Assembly: GCF_044761665.1 (NCBI RefSeq)
Contig: NZ_JBIWCW010000002.1
Span: forward strand, 540,544-604,543
DNA length: 64,000 nt
Source: Peribacillus sp044761665
GTDB taxonomy: Bacteria > Bacillota > Bacilli > Bacillales > DSM-1321
Reading direction: 5' to 3'
In this document: positions 32,250 to 40,075 of the stretch, piece by piece
How positions within the stretch are numbered: the first letter of the stretch is position 1
Layout of the letters: each line of letters starts with the position of its first letter
Notes under the pieces: generated by a model
What the model saw: only the letters and a program-made list of their open reading frames with translations
Told to the model about the DNA's origin: nothing
Database searches by the model: none
Made by a program: the position numbers and the translations under genes

Positions 32250-33242
32250 TTATAGTTTCACGATCGTCCGTCCCCTTGCTTCACCTTTTAGTAAGGTAGG
32301 CAGGACGGTTGGAAGCTCCTTAAGGGTAATTTCCTGTTGAATGAGCTGTTTTAAATGGGAAGGCTTAAAGTCGGTGGCAAGACGTTTCCATACTTGCAAC
32401 CTCGTTTCCATAGGACAGTTCACTGAATCGATTCCAAGTAAGTTGACCCCCCTTAGAATGAATGGAAAGACAGTCGTTGGCAGGTTTGTTCCTGCTGTTA
32501 AGCCACTAACCGCTACAGAACCGCCATATATAATTTGACTAAGGACCGAGGCCAATGGATCTCCACCGACAGGGTCAACGGCACCAATCCATTTTTGCTT
32601 ACCGAGTGGACGAAGCGTGCCGTTATAGACATCTTCACGTGATAAAATTTTCGTGGCACCTAGTTCCTTTATGTAGGCGTGTTCTGATTTTTTTCCTGTG
32701 CTTGCTTCCACTGAATAGCCAAGCTTGGAAAGAATCGAGACGGCAAAGCTACCCACGCCTCCCGTGGCTCCTGTAACAAGAACATTACCGGAATCAGGTG
32801 TAACCCCATTTTGCTCTAAACGCATAACAGAAAGTGCGGCGGTGAATCCGGCCGTTCCGATTATCATCGCTTCTTTCAAGGTTAAACCTTCAGGTAGTGG
32901 GACAACCCACTCAGCTGGGATTTGGGCGAACTCGCCATAGCCCCCGAAATGTGAAACGCCGATTCCGTAGGAGGTAGCGATGACTTCATCGCCTTCTTTA
33001 TAACGGGGATCCTTAGATGAAACGACAACCCCTGCCAAATCGATACCAGGTACAATCGGATAGCTAGCAACGATATTTCCATTAGGAATGGTTGCAAGGC
33101 TGTCTTTATAGTTCACGCCGGAATAATGGACGCGAATAAGCACTTCACCTTCAGGGAGATCGCCGAGTGATAGTTGCTGAATGGATAAGGAAAAGTCATT
33201 TTCTTGTTTGTTCACGACTAATGCTTCAAAATGCTGTGTCAT
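32250..33242 (-). CDS. YhdH/YhfP family quinone oxidoreductase (acrylyl-CoA reductase-like)
   Basis: The 330-residue MDR-superfamily enzyme has an N-terminal GroES-like domain (VHYSGVNYKDSLA, PGIDLAGVVV) and an NADPH-binding Rossmann domain (VLVTGATGGVGSFAVSIL near residue 152). Zinc ligands of classical alcohol dehydrogenases are absent. Length and segments such as IGTAGFTAALS match YhfP/YhdH, whose E. coli member AcuI reduces acrylyl-CoA. The ATG lies after AAAGGAGG. It stands alone. Confidence 0.88.
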   Translation of the reverse strand: MTQHFEALVVNKQENDFSLSIQQLSLGDLPEGEVLIRVHYSGVNYKDSLATIPNGNIVASYPIVPGIDLAGVVVSSKDPRYKEGDEVIATSYGIGVSHFGGYGEFAQIPAEWVVPLPEGLTLKEAMIIGTAGFTAALSVMRLEQNGVTPDSGNVLVTGATGGVGSFAVSILSKLGYSVEASTGKKSEHAYIKELGATKILSREDVYNGTLRPLGKQKWIGAVDPVGGDPLASVLSQIIYGGSVAVSGLTAGTNLPTTVFPFILRGVNLLGIDSVNCPMETRLQVWKRLATDFKPSHLKQLIQQEITLKELPTVLPTLLKGEARGRTIVKL

Positions 33243-33401
33243 GTTTTTTCCTCCTTTTACAGTGAATATTCCCTATTATAAGAGATGAAACGTACGCTGT
33301 ATAATAATTGGAACTGAAAACACAGCGCTTTCTTTTCTTTCTCTTGCTAAAAATGGTACTATTAAGACTGAATCAGTTCATTTTAAAGGAGATGTTTTAT
33401 A

Positions 33402-33842
33402 ATGGCTAAAAAAGGATACATATTGATGGAAAACGGAGAAAAAATCGAATTTGATCTTTTCCCTAACGAAGCACCAAACACAGTCGCTAACTTCGAAAAC
33501 TTAGCGAACACAGGATTCTACAATGGTGTAGTCTTTCACCGCGTCATCCCTGGCTTCGTAAGCCAAGGTGGAGATCCAACGGGTACAGGTGCAGGCGGAA
33601 GCGGCACTCAAATCAAATGTGAAACAGAAGGAAACCCACATAAGCATGAAGCGGGTAGCCTGTCTATGGCACATGCAGGAAAAGATACTGGTTCAAGCCA
33701 ATTCTTTATCGTTCACGAACCACAACCACATCTTAACGGTGTTCACACGGTATTCGGTAAAGTAACATCAGGTCTTGAAACAGCTAGAGCAATGAAAAAT
33801 GGCGACAAAATGGAGAAAGTCGAAGTTTTTGACGCTGAATAA
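33402..33842 (+). CDS. ppiB: Peptidyl-prolyl cis-trans isomerase B (cyclophilin)
   Basis: The 146-residue single-domain cyclophilin catalyses proline isomerisation in the cytoplasm. The active site is visible as FHRVIPGFVSQGGDPTGTG (arginine near 47) and the SLSMAHAGKDTGSSQFFI segment. A cyclosporin-site tryptophan is replaced, as in other bacterial forms, in HLNGVHTVFGKV. Length matches B. subtilis PpiB. The ATG follows AAAGGAG. Confidence 0.94.
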   Translation: MAKKGYILMENGEKIEFDLFPNEAPNTVANFENLANTGFYNGVVFHRVIPGFVSQGGDPTGTGAGGSGTQIKCETEGNPHKHEAGSLSMAHAGKDTGSSQFFIVHEPQPHLNGVHTVFGKVTSGLETARAMKNGDKMEKVEVFDAE

Positions 33843-33851
33843 TACAAGACG

Positions 33852-33880
33852 AAAGAGGGGGCATTTGCTCCCTCTTTTCT
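33852..33880. terminator. Bidirectional terminator after ppiB
   Basis: AAAGAGGG and CCCTCTTT form a stem with T-rich flanks, shared with the convergent germination operon. Confidence 0.8.
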
Positions 33881-34102
33881 TTATAACAGCTTCTTTAATG
33901 GCTCGAAAAGTAAATTCAACAAATGTGTGGGACCTGGCATTTCCGGATAAAGAATAAGGAGGACGGCTAGCACCCAACCGAGTGACAGTAATGTGGCGAA
34001 CGTCCTTTTCTCTCTTTTATGCGTATGATCGATGGTAGGATATTCGATAAGGATGAGAATGAGGAGTAAGACGGTTACCCCTATAATAGCAACCACTTTC
34101 AA
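33881..34102 (-). CDS. Small two-helix membrane protein, germinant-receptor D-subunit type
   Basis: The 73-residue product has two membrane helices (about 2-20 and 38-53) joined by a basic loop (HTHKREKR). It is the last gene of a germinant-receptor operon, three bases behind the C-subunit gene. Small proteins of 70-80 residues with two helices at this position are known as D subunits and modulate receptor function in several Bacillus species. The assignment rests on size, topology and position. Confidence 0.7.
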   Translation of the reverse strand: MKVVAIIGVTVLLLILILIEYPTIDHTHKREKRTFATLLSLGWVLAVLLILYPEMPGPTHLLNLLFEPLKKLL

Positions 34103-34105
34103 ATG

Positions 34106-35311
34106 CTAATCACCTCTCTTTATCGTACCTAAAGTTTTAGTCATCAGTCCTGGCTCTCGCACTTTTATATGGGCATTCACGTTCACTTTGACATGGGGAA
34201 AGAAGTACTGCCATTGGTCTTTCACCTTTTTCCATTCTTCAGGATATTCCTTGTGAAAGGATTCTGCAATACCGAAGGCGTCGGTACTCATGCCACTTCT
34301 CACCTCTGTAAAGGAGGCCTTGATATCTCGTTCCACTGCGCGTTTTAGGTAGGTTTCAGCGTGCTTTGTGCTAGATGGATTCATGATATCCAAATTGCTC
34401 CCATTTTGAACCAATAAACTATCTACGGTCAGATCGACTGTGATACTCCATTTTCCTTTCTCTATCTTGGGAATCAGCTTCGTTGATTGTCGAAGCGGGT
34501 GAACCGATATTTTCTTTCCGCTAGGGGTTGCCCCCGTAATGGCGCTCACTTTATTTTGATTCCTGACCCATAGTAATCCCTGCGTAACGTCTTCGTTAAT
34601 TGTGCCGACCATTTTATCACCATTGAAGATGGCTACCCCTGAAAATTTTGTGATGGTCTCTGTCGCCTTTTTGGGTTGGTCAGGCTTGGATATTTCGAGG
34701 ACCGGGAGTATGCCACCCTTGGAATCGCTGACTGTCATCACCTGAAAGTCCTTTACCGTTATCGGTTTCTTGAAATTCAGTTCAGATGACTTTTGTAAGA
34801 CATCTCCCATATAACTTTCAAGTGAGGGAATCAATCCGAGTAGGTCGGCGGCTGGTCCCTTGCTGATAAATAAATCGGCACGTGCACGAGGGTCAGGATG
34901 GCGATTGATAAAATCAATTTGATCATTTAAATCACCTTTCCGGGCAAGCTTTTCACCGATGATGTAGGCATCACAATGCCCCCAGAAAATCTGGCGAGTA
35001 AATAACTTTTGCAAGTTAATCATGGCATCGGCCATATTTTCGCCTGTTGCCGATTTAACCAAGACCAGGCTTTCCGCTCCACCCATCCCAGGACCAGCAC
35101 CTTGCTGCTGACTGCTGGCAGCCCGGGGAATGAATACCTGAATCGACAATTTGACTTTATCCTCATCGGTTAAATCAATCCCTGTTGCCATGACTAAGGC
35201 CATATTAGAAAGCTCTTTGCTACCCCAACAACCGGAAAGGGAACACGTGAAAAAACAGAGCATCATCACGGTAAAGGTTTTTTTGATAGGGTTAATAAGA
35301 ATGGTCATCAT
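34106..35311 (-). CDS. Ger(x)C family spore germination lipoprotein (C subunit)
   Basis: The 401-residue protein has a lipoprotein signal with lipobox LSGCWG (cysteine near residue 28). It then follows the GerC pattern: KELSNMALVMATGIDL, then the HCDAYIIGEKLA and HPDPRARADLFIS blocks, FSGVAIFNGDKMVGTINEDV, and a C-terminal VDLTVDSLLVQNG strand region. GerC subunits sit on the outer face of the spore inner membrane and are needed for nutrient sensing. Its ATG overlaps the stop of the A-subunit gene by four bases. Confidence 0.93.
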   Translation of the reverse strand: MMTILINPIKKTFTVMMLCFFTCSLSGCWGSKELSNMALVMATGIDLTDEDKVKLSIQVFIPRAASSQQQGAGPGMGGAESLVLVKSATGENMADAMINLQKLFTRQIFWGHCDAYIIGEKLARKGDLNDQIDFINRHPDPRARADLFISKGPAADLLGLIPSLESYMGDVLQKSSELNFKKPITVKDFQVMTVSDSKGGILPVLEISKPDQPKKATETITKFSGVAIFNGDKMVGTINEDVTQGLLWVRNQNKVSAITGATPSGKKISVHPLRQSTKLIPKIEKGKWSITVDLTVDSLLVQNGSNLDIMNPSSTKHAETYLKRAVERDIKASFTEVRSGMSTDAFGIAESFHKEYPEEWKKVKDQWQYFFPHVKVNVNAHIKVREPGLMTKTLGTIKRGD

Positions 35312-36798
35312 GCTTTGGAGTCCTTTCCTCTCATTCCAAGGTTTTTCTGATTGGAGTCATGAAGGCTCCGTTTTTGCAATGACTGCCAAGATGCCCGTAC
35401 GAAAATGTCCTTCCATGCGCCATTTCTCATAGGTGGTAGATAAGGTACCCCAATGGAGGTCAACTTGCATAGATGAATGCCGATTGTCATGATACCGAGC
35501 ATCAGCCCGAATAATCCCAATGTCCCAGCAAGGAGTATGACTGGGAAACGCAATAACCTTAAAGCAATACCTTGCGAATAGCGAGGCACTAAAAAAGAAG
35601 CAATGCCGGTTAAAGAAACGACGATGACCATTGGAGCGGAAACGATTCCTGCTTGAACGGCAGCTTGACCGATAACCAGTCCCCCGACGATACTGACGGC
35701 CGCACCGATTTGTTTAGGTAGGCGGAGGCCTGCTTCTCGCAGTGCCTCAAAGGTCACTTCCATCATGATTGCTTCCACAAAAGCAGGGAATGGAATCGCT
35801 TCCCGCGATGAGGCTATGGTGATTAACAGAGTGGTCGGAATCATTTCCTGGTGAAAGGTCAGGATGGCAACATATATTGAAGGCAGGGTGACAGAGAAAA
35901 AAATGAACAGGTATCGTAATAGACGAACGGATGAACCGATTAAAAACCCAAAATAATAATCTTCCGGTGATTGGATGAAGGAATAGAAGCTGACAGGGGC
36001 AACGAGAATGAAGGGAGTCCCATCGACTAAGATGACGATACGGCCTTCCAATAAATTGGCGGCTGCTACATCCGGTCTTTCTGTTGTTAATAATTGCGGA
36101 AACGGCGAATAAGGATGATCTTTGATGAAGCCCTCAATATATCCCGTCTCCAAAACTCCATCCAATTCCATCTGATTGATCCTGGTTTTCAATTTCTCCA
36201 ATACCTGTTTATCAGCCTTCCCCTCTATATAAGCAAGTACAACCTCCGTTTTTGTATAGCTTCCCACTTTGAACGACTGCATTTTAAGGGTAGGGGAGCT
36301 GATTTTTTTGCGGATAAGGGAGATGTTGGTTTTTATGTCCTCGATAAACCCTTCACGAGGACCTCGAACCACACTCTCTGCTTCAGGTTCCTCAATCGGG
36401 CGCTTTTTAGTTTTCACAAGACCAAGTGCCAGGGCACAATCTTCGCGTTGAAGCATGAGAATCGAGTATCCGATGGAAACGTATGTGATGCAATCGGTGA
36501 AGGTATGAATTTCTTTTGCATCAAGGACGTGAAGCTTTTCCTTTACGGTCTTATGGATATTCGTAAAAGAGGATTGATCATCCATCAGCGTTTCCATCAC
36601 ATTATTTTCAATTTGTTTCGTATCGGATAACCCCTCCATATAAAGGAGGACAGCCTCTGTATGACCACCAATGAAAAAGGTGTGAAAGGTGACATCATCA
36701 CAATTTTCATATGTAGCCTTTAGATAGGAACGATTTTTGGAAAGTTCCTTAAAAAGCGGCAAGTCTTGTTTTAATGCCTCTTGCTCAGTTTGATTCAT
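35308..36798 (-). CDS. GerA family spore germination protein (A subunit)
   Basis: The 496-residue protein has a large soluble N-terminal domain (about 1-245) and about five membrane helices (about 245-440). Conserved family stretches include GYIEGFIKDHPYSPFPQLL, TERPDVAAANLLEGRIVILV, and the IPFPAFVEAIMMEVTFEALR block. GerA subunits form the ion-conducting oligomer of the receptor. The ATG follows AAAGGAG by eleven bases. It is the second gene of the operon, 40 bp behind the B-subunit gene. Confidence 0.94.
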   Translation of the reverse strand: MNQTEQEALKQDLPLFKELSKNRSYLKATYENCDDVTFHTFFIGGHTEAVLLYMEGLSDTKQIENNVMETLMDDQSSFTNIHKTVKEKLHVLDAKEIHTFTDCITYVSIGYSILMLQREDCALALGLVKTKKRPIEEPEAESVVRGPREGFIEDIKTNISLIRKKISSPTLKMQSFKVGSYTKTEVVLAYIEGKADKQVLEKLKTRINQMELDGVLETGYIEGFIKDHPYSPFPQLLTTERPDVAAANLLEGRIVILVDGTPFILVAPVSFYSFIQSPEDYYFGFLIGSSVRLLRYLFIFFSVTLPSIYVAILTFHQEMIPTTLLITIASSREAIPFPAFVEAIMMEVTFEALREAGLRLPKQIGAAVSIVGGLVIGQAAVQAGIVSAPMVIVVSLTGIASFLVPRYSQGIALRLLRFPVILLAGTLGLFGLMLGIMTIGIHLCKLTSIGVPYLPPMRNGAWKDIFVRASWQSLQKRSLHDSNQKNLGMRGKDSKA

Positions 36799-36838
36799 GA
36801 CACGGACATCTCCTTTCTAATTGATGGTTGGCTCTTAG

Positions 36839-37960
36839 TTAGGATAGCGATGAATCACTCGGCAAGTCCTTTTTCTGTTGATGGCGCCTATTAATCTTAG
36901 CTTTCACTAATAAAAGGGTTGGGATTAGTGTCAGCATGATGGGAAGAAGAAATGGGAAGACGGTTCGTGTGAACTCGGTCTGACCCTGAAGATTGTAAAA
37001 CTCCCATAAACCGAACAGAGTCATCAAAAATCCCAACGGTAAAATAAGCGATTTATAGCTGGAAAGATTCAAACATTGAGCTGTACACAGAACAAGAACA
37101 TAGTTGAAAATCGTCAACTTGATATATGCCCCAAGCATCCAGCCGGGTATGATTGCCGCTTCAAGGTGCTCGAAGAAATCCATGAAGCTGATGTACCGAA
37201 TAGCCTTGAATACAGGAAAAGTGTAGTAGTTAGTGAGTTCGCCAAATAAAAATAGGGTGATTAAATTCACACAAATAAGACTCAGCATAATCGCGATGAG
37301 GGAGATGATGGTCCACTTCATCCCTTTCTTACGATCTTTCAAAAATGGAAGCAACACGGAAATGATAAAGACTTCACTGAACCAGGCCTGCGGAACGGCA
37401 GCACCCAACAATGAGGGCATTAGACCATCTTCTAAAATCGGGAAAATTTGTGTCGTGTCAAAGTCATGAAATAGGAAGAGCATAATGATTGGAATCGGAA
37501 TGATGAATATGGGAATGAACAGAGATGAAGTCCTTCCCACCACCGCCAAACCTCCAGAAATGGCGAAGGAAGAAACCAAGACCAAGGTACCCATGATGAC
37601 TACTCTTGGGGTTTCAGGCAAAAGCGTGATAATGATGAAATCGGCATATTCCCTTAAGAGGAAGCCTGACATGTATAGGAAGAAGAACACATATAACCAA
37701 GTTAGAACCTTTGCAGGAAACTTGCCGATGATATGCTGGCTGTATTCGAATATCGTTTCGTTCGGGAACATCTTATGTAATTGGTATAGGATATAAGCCG
37801 TAAAAAAACCATTCAACGAGCCGAGGATCGGGGATATCCACATATCTCGCCCTGCATATGAATGGGATATGGCTGGCACAGTCAAAATGGCCGTAGCGAA
37901 GATTGTTGGATAGATAATCAATGCCAGTTGATATGAAGAGATTTTTCCTTTTTCAAGCAT
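36839..37960 (-). CDS. GerB family spore germination protein (B subunit, APC-type)
   Basis: The 373-residue protein has about ten membrane helices and belongs to the GerAB branch of the APC superfamily, which forms the germinant-binding subunit. Landmarks are ISSYQLALIIYPTIFATAIL (helix 1), the KVLTWLYVFFFLYMSGFLLREYA region (listed here in part: FFFLYMSGFLLREYADF) and LEAAIIPGWMLGAYIKLTIF. The protein ends with a charged tail. It is the first gene of the operon; B-A-C-D order differs from the common A-B-C order. The ligand is unknown. Confidence 0.92.
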   Translation of the reverse strand: MLEKGKISSYQLALIIYPTIFATAILTVPAISHSYAGRDMWISPILGSLNGFFTAYILYQLHKMFPNETIFEYSQHIIGKFPAKVLTWLYVFFFLYMSGFLLREYADFIIITLLPETPRVVIMGTLVLVSSFAISGGLAVVGRTSSLFIPIFIIPIPIIMLFLFHDFDTTQIFPILEDGLMPSLLGAAVPQAWFSEVFIISVLLPFLKDRKKGMKWTIISLIAIMLSLICVNLITLFLFGELTNYYTFPVFKAIRYISFMDFFEHLEAAIIPGWMLGAYIKLTIFNYVLVLCTAQCLNLSSYKSLILPLGFLMTLFGLWEFYNLQGQTEFTRTVFPFLLPIMLTLIPTLLLVKAKINRRHQQKKDLPSDSSLS

Positions 37961-37984
37961 ATTTGTCCCTCATTAATTTTTTTA

Positions 37985-38014
37985 TAGTATCTCTCTTAAA
38001 TGGAAAATTACGCA
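37985..38014 (-). promoter_or_regulatory. Candidate sigma-G promoter of the germination operon
   Basis: On the minus strand TGCGTA is followed after 17 bases by GATACTA, close to the forespore sigma-G -35/-10 pattern. It lies 25 bp upstream of the B-subunit ATG. The -35 match is partial. Confidence 0.4.
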
Positions 38015-38039
38015 TGGTTCATTAAAAAGGCCAAAATAA

Positions 38040-38066
38040 AAAGAACAGAAAAATCCTGTCCTTCAT
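38040..38066 (-). terminator. Terminator of the SDR gene
   Basis: On the minus strand AGGACAG and CTGTTCT pair (one G-U) and run into TTTTTATTTTG. Confidence 0.65.
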
Positions 38067-38082
38067 AAAACGAAATCGTTGT

Positions 38083-39021
38083 TCATGTTTGATGTAAGTC
38101 TGCCGTGAAGCCATAATGCACGCCTGTCAAGGTTTCTGAGATGTCCCATAGTTTTTCTGAAATGTCCTTATCATATAAGGTATCAATGATGTCATCCTTC
38201 TTAGGAAAGCCCTTTCTACCTTTTTTACCATCAGGACCTATGTATTCTCCACCTTTTAAGCTAGGTTCCGTTGCTGCGTAAAGTGTAGGAAGAGCACCCA
38301 TATTGGCGGGTTGCGTAATGGTTTTGGACAAGTAGTGGACAAACTTATTCAAGGGTTTGCCGGATCCCCGTGACATGAGGTTTGTATGGGAAAGTCCAGG
38401 GTGGCAGGCGACACTAATCGATTCGGAATGGTGCTGTTCGAACTTGTTCTGCAATTCGCGGGAGAAGAGAAGATTGGCAAGTTTACTTTGAGCATAAAAT
38501 CTCATGGCTTTATAATGTTTCTTTCCATCTAGGTTATCGAAGTCTATGAATCCATTGATGGCGGCTAGACTGCTTAACGTGACGACCCGAGAGTTTCTAG
38601 TGGAGAGGATCTTGGGCAGCAACAGGCCGGTTAAGGCAAAATGCCCGAGGTGATTGCTTCCGAATTGCATTTCGAACCCATCCTTCGTCTGGGAATAAGG
38701 GGGAATCATGACGCCGGCATTATTGATAAGGATGGACAAAGAATCATAGTTTTCCACAAAGGAATCAGTAAAATGATGAATGCTACTCAAATCACTTAAA
38801 TCGAGTGGCATCACGGATACATTAGCTTTAGGATGGGCCGATGTAATTCGATCGACTGCCTTTTCACCCTTCGACGCATTCCGGACGGCAAGAATGACTT
38901 CTGCACCTTTCCCCGCCAATGCAAAAGCCGTCTCAAACCCAAGGCCACTATTCGCCCCGGTAATGACAACCGTTTTACCCTTAACATCCACCATTTCATC
39001 GACATTCCACTTTTCACCCAT
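38083..39021 (-). CDS. SDR family oxidoreductase (retinol dehydrogenase-like)
   Basis: The 312-residue short-chain dehydrogenase has the cofactor motif VITGANSGLGFETA, the NNAGVM segment, the LSSLAAINGF strand and the catalytic YAQSKLAN. The long C-terminal part after ACHPGLSHTNL matches the extended group that includes retinol dehydrogenases and protochlorophyllide reductase-like proteins. The start at 39021 follows AGGAAAGGTG; nine earlier codons are open but unsupported. Substrate unknown. It stands alone between the germination operon and a hypothetical gene. Confidence 0.86.
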   Translation of the reverse strand: MGEKWNVDEMVDVKGKTVVITGANSGLGFETAFALAGKGAEVILAVRNASKGEKAVDRITSAHPKANVSVMPLDLSDLSSIHHFTDSFVENYDSLSILINNAGVMIPPYSQTKDGFEMQFGSNHLGHFALTGLLLPKILSTRNSRVVTLSSLAAINGFIDFDNLDGKKHYKAMRFYAQSKLANLLFSRELQNKFEQHHSESISVACHPGLSHTNLMSRGSGKPLNKFVHYLSKTITQPANMGALPTLYAATEPSLKGGEYIGPDGKKGRKGFPKKDDIIDTLYDKDISEKLWDISETLTGVHYGFTADLHQT

Positions 39022-39121
39022 TAACCATCGACACCTTTCCTGGCACAATCTCTATCTATCATATACCCAAATTATTCCTATATGTCTCGTTTTTTGGAGC
39101 GAATATTGAAGAAAAATAAAA

Positions 39122-39151
39122 AGTGGCCATCCTATGAAAGCTAGGGCCACT
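39122..39151 (-). terminator. Terminator of the 39.2-kb hypothetical gene
   Basis: AGTGGCC and GGCCACT flank a 16-nt loop, followed on the minus strand by TTTTTATTTTTC. Confidence 0.7.
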
Positions 39152-39159
39152 AAATGGAC

Positions 39160-39525
39160 TTATTCGGGTATGAGTGTGTCAGGAATCTTAATGGGAATAG
39201 TCAGTTTAGAATGATCACGATAAGAACGGTAGGAGACGATATCGTGATTTTTTACATGGACATCCACCTGGAGGATTTGGGTGTTTTTCATTTCTAAATG
39301 GTAGGTCGCATCCTCTTTTTTTAAATAATAGAAGGAATACTGCGTCCCTAAGAGTTCCTTATCGACTCGATTCGTCTCGGGCTGATTTTGGATATAGCTA
39401 GCGATTTCCATAATGGTGATGGAGGTGCTTCCCGTAAGTTCAGTTATTTTTTCCTTCATATACTCAATGGCATGACGTAAAGAGACCTGTGCTTTCCCCG
39501 TAAGGTTGTTTAATTTTAGATCCAT
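39160..39525 (-). CDS. Conserved-looking hypothetical protein
   Basis: The 121-residue soluble protein has an N-terminal helical part (about 1-50, RHAIEYMKEKITELTG) and a beta-rich C-terminal part (60-121) of alternating hydrophobic strands (YSFYYLKKEDATYHLEM, ILQVDVHVKNHDIV). The ATG follows AAAGGAG. A hairpin with T-run sits about 65 bp upstream on the same strand, suggesting leader control. I do not recognise the family. Confidence 0.65.
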   Translation of the reverse strand: MDLKLNNLTGKAQVSLRHAIEYMKEKITELTGSTSITIMEIASYIQNQPETNRVDKELLGTQYSFYYLKKEDATYHLEMKNTQILQVDVHVKNHDIVSYRSYRDHSKLTIPIKIPDTLIPE

Positions 39526-39589
39526 GATGTGTTTCTCCTTTTTATTGGGTCATGCAAGTAGTATGGGGCACACACCACTGGCTTTATAC

Positions 39590-39630
39590 AAAAACCACTC
39601 TGTCCCATTAAGGAACAGAGTGGTTTTTTC
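39590..39630. terminator. Strong bidirectional hairpin upstream of the 39.2-kb gene
   Basis: AAAAACCACTCTG and CAGAGTGGTTTTTT form a 13-bp stem with A and T runs on both sides. No gene ends here, so it is either an attenuator of the minus-strand gene or a boundary terminator. The rest of 39526-39871 shows no gene. Confidence 0.75.
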
Positions 39631-39871
39631 TTATTTTCGAGTGCCTGGGAATATCAAATCATAAAGGGACATACATAAGTAAAGAGTGGACATTAGGTGA
39701 TAACCTTTCTGCACTTAGGTTAGAGGTTGCTTCCAAGGGGGAATATACAACAGTAACTAGATGAAGAGCAATTTATTCATCTCATCGAGTTGGAATTTCT
39801 TAGTGTTGAAAAGGTATGAGTGGAAATTCAGTACAGGCCATAAGGGAAAAATAAATTATTTGGAGGATAAT

Positions 39872-40075
39872 ATGAGTGAGGAAGTGTCATATTTAGAAGT
39901 TGAAACAATGACCGATAGCAAGGCGACCGTCTCGTTTGAAATGGTTTCTGAAGATTGGAAGGATGAAGAAACGCTACTTCAAACGTGGAGAGGTCAATGG
40001 CATGTAGTGAAGGAATCTTCAGGTTGGAAGCTTTCAGATCCCGACATTGAACATGTGGATACAGAAGTCCAATGA
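39872..40075 (+). CDS. Short protein resembling the C-terminal part of an NTF2-like domain, coupled to nagZ-like gene
   Basis: The 67-residue product starts at ATG 39872 after TTTGGAGGA. It consists of alternating strands (EVSYLEVETMTDSKATVSFE, QTWRGQWHVVKESSGWKLSD), a pattern seen at the end of NTF2-like lipoprotein domains. The upstream part of such a domain and a signal peptide are missing, so it may be a truncated remnant that kept a start site. Its TGA overlaps the ATG of the hexosaminidase gene, implying translational coupling. Confidence 0.55.
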   Translation: MSEEVSYLEVETMTDSKATVSFEMVSEDWKDEETLLQTWRGQWHVVKESSGWKLSDPDIEHVDTEVQ

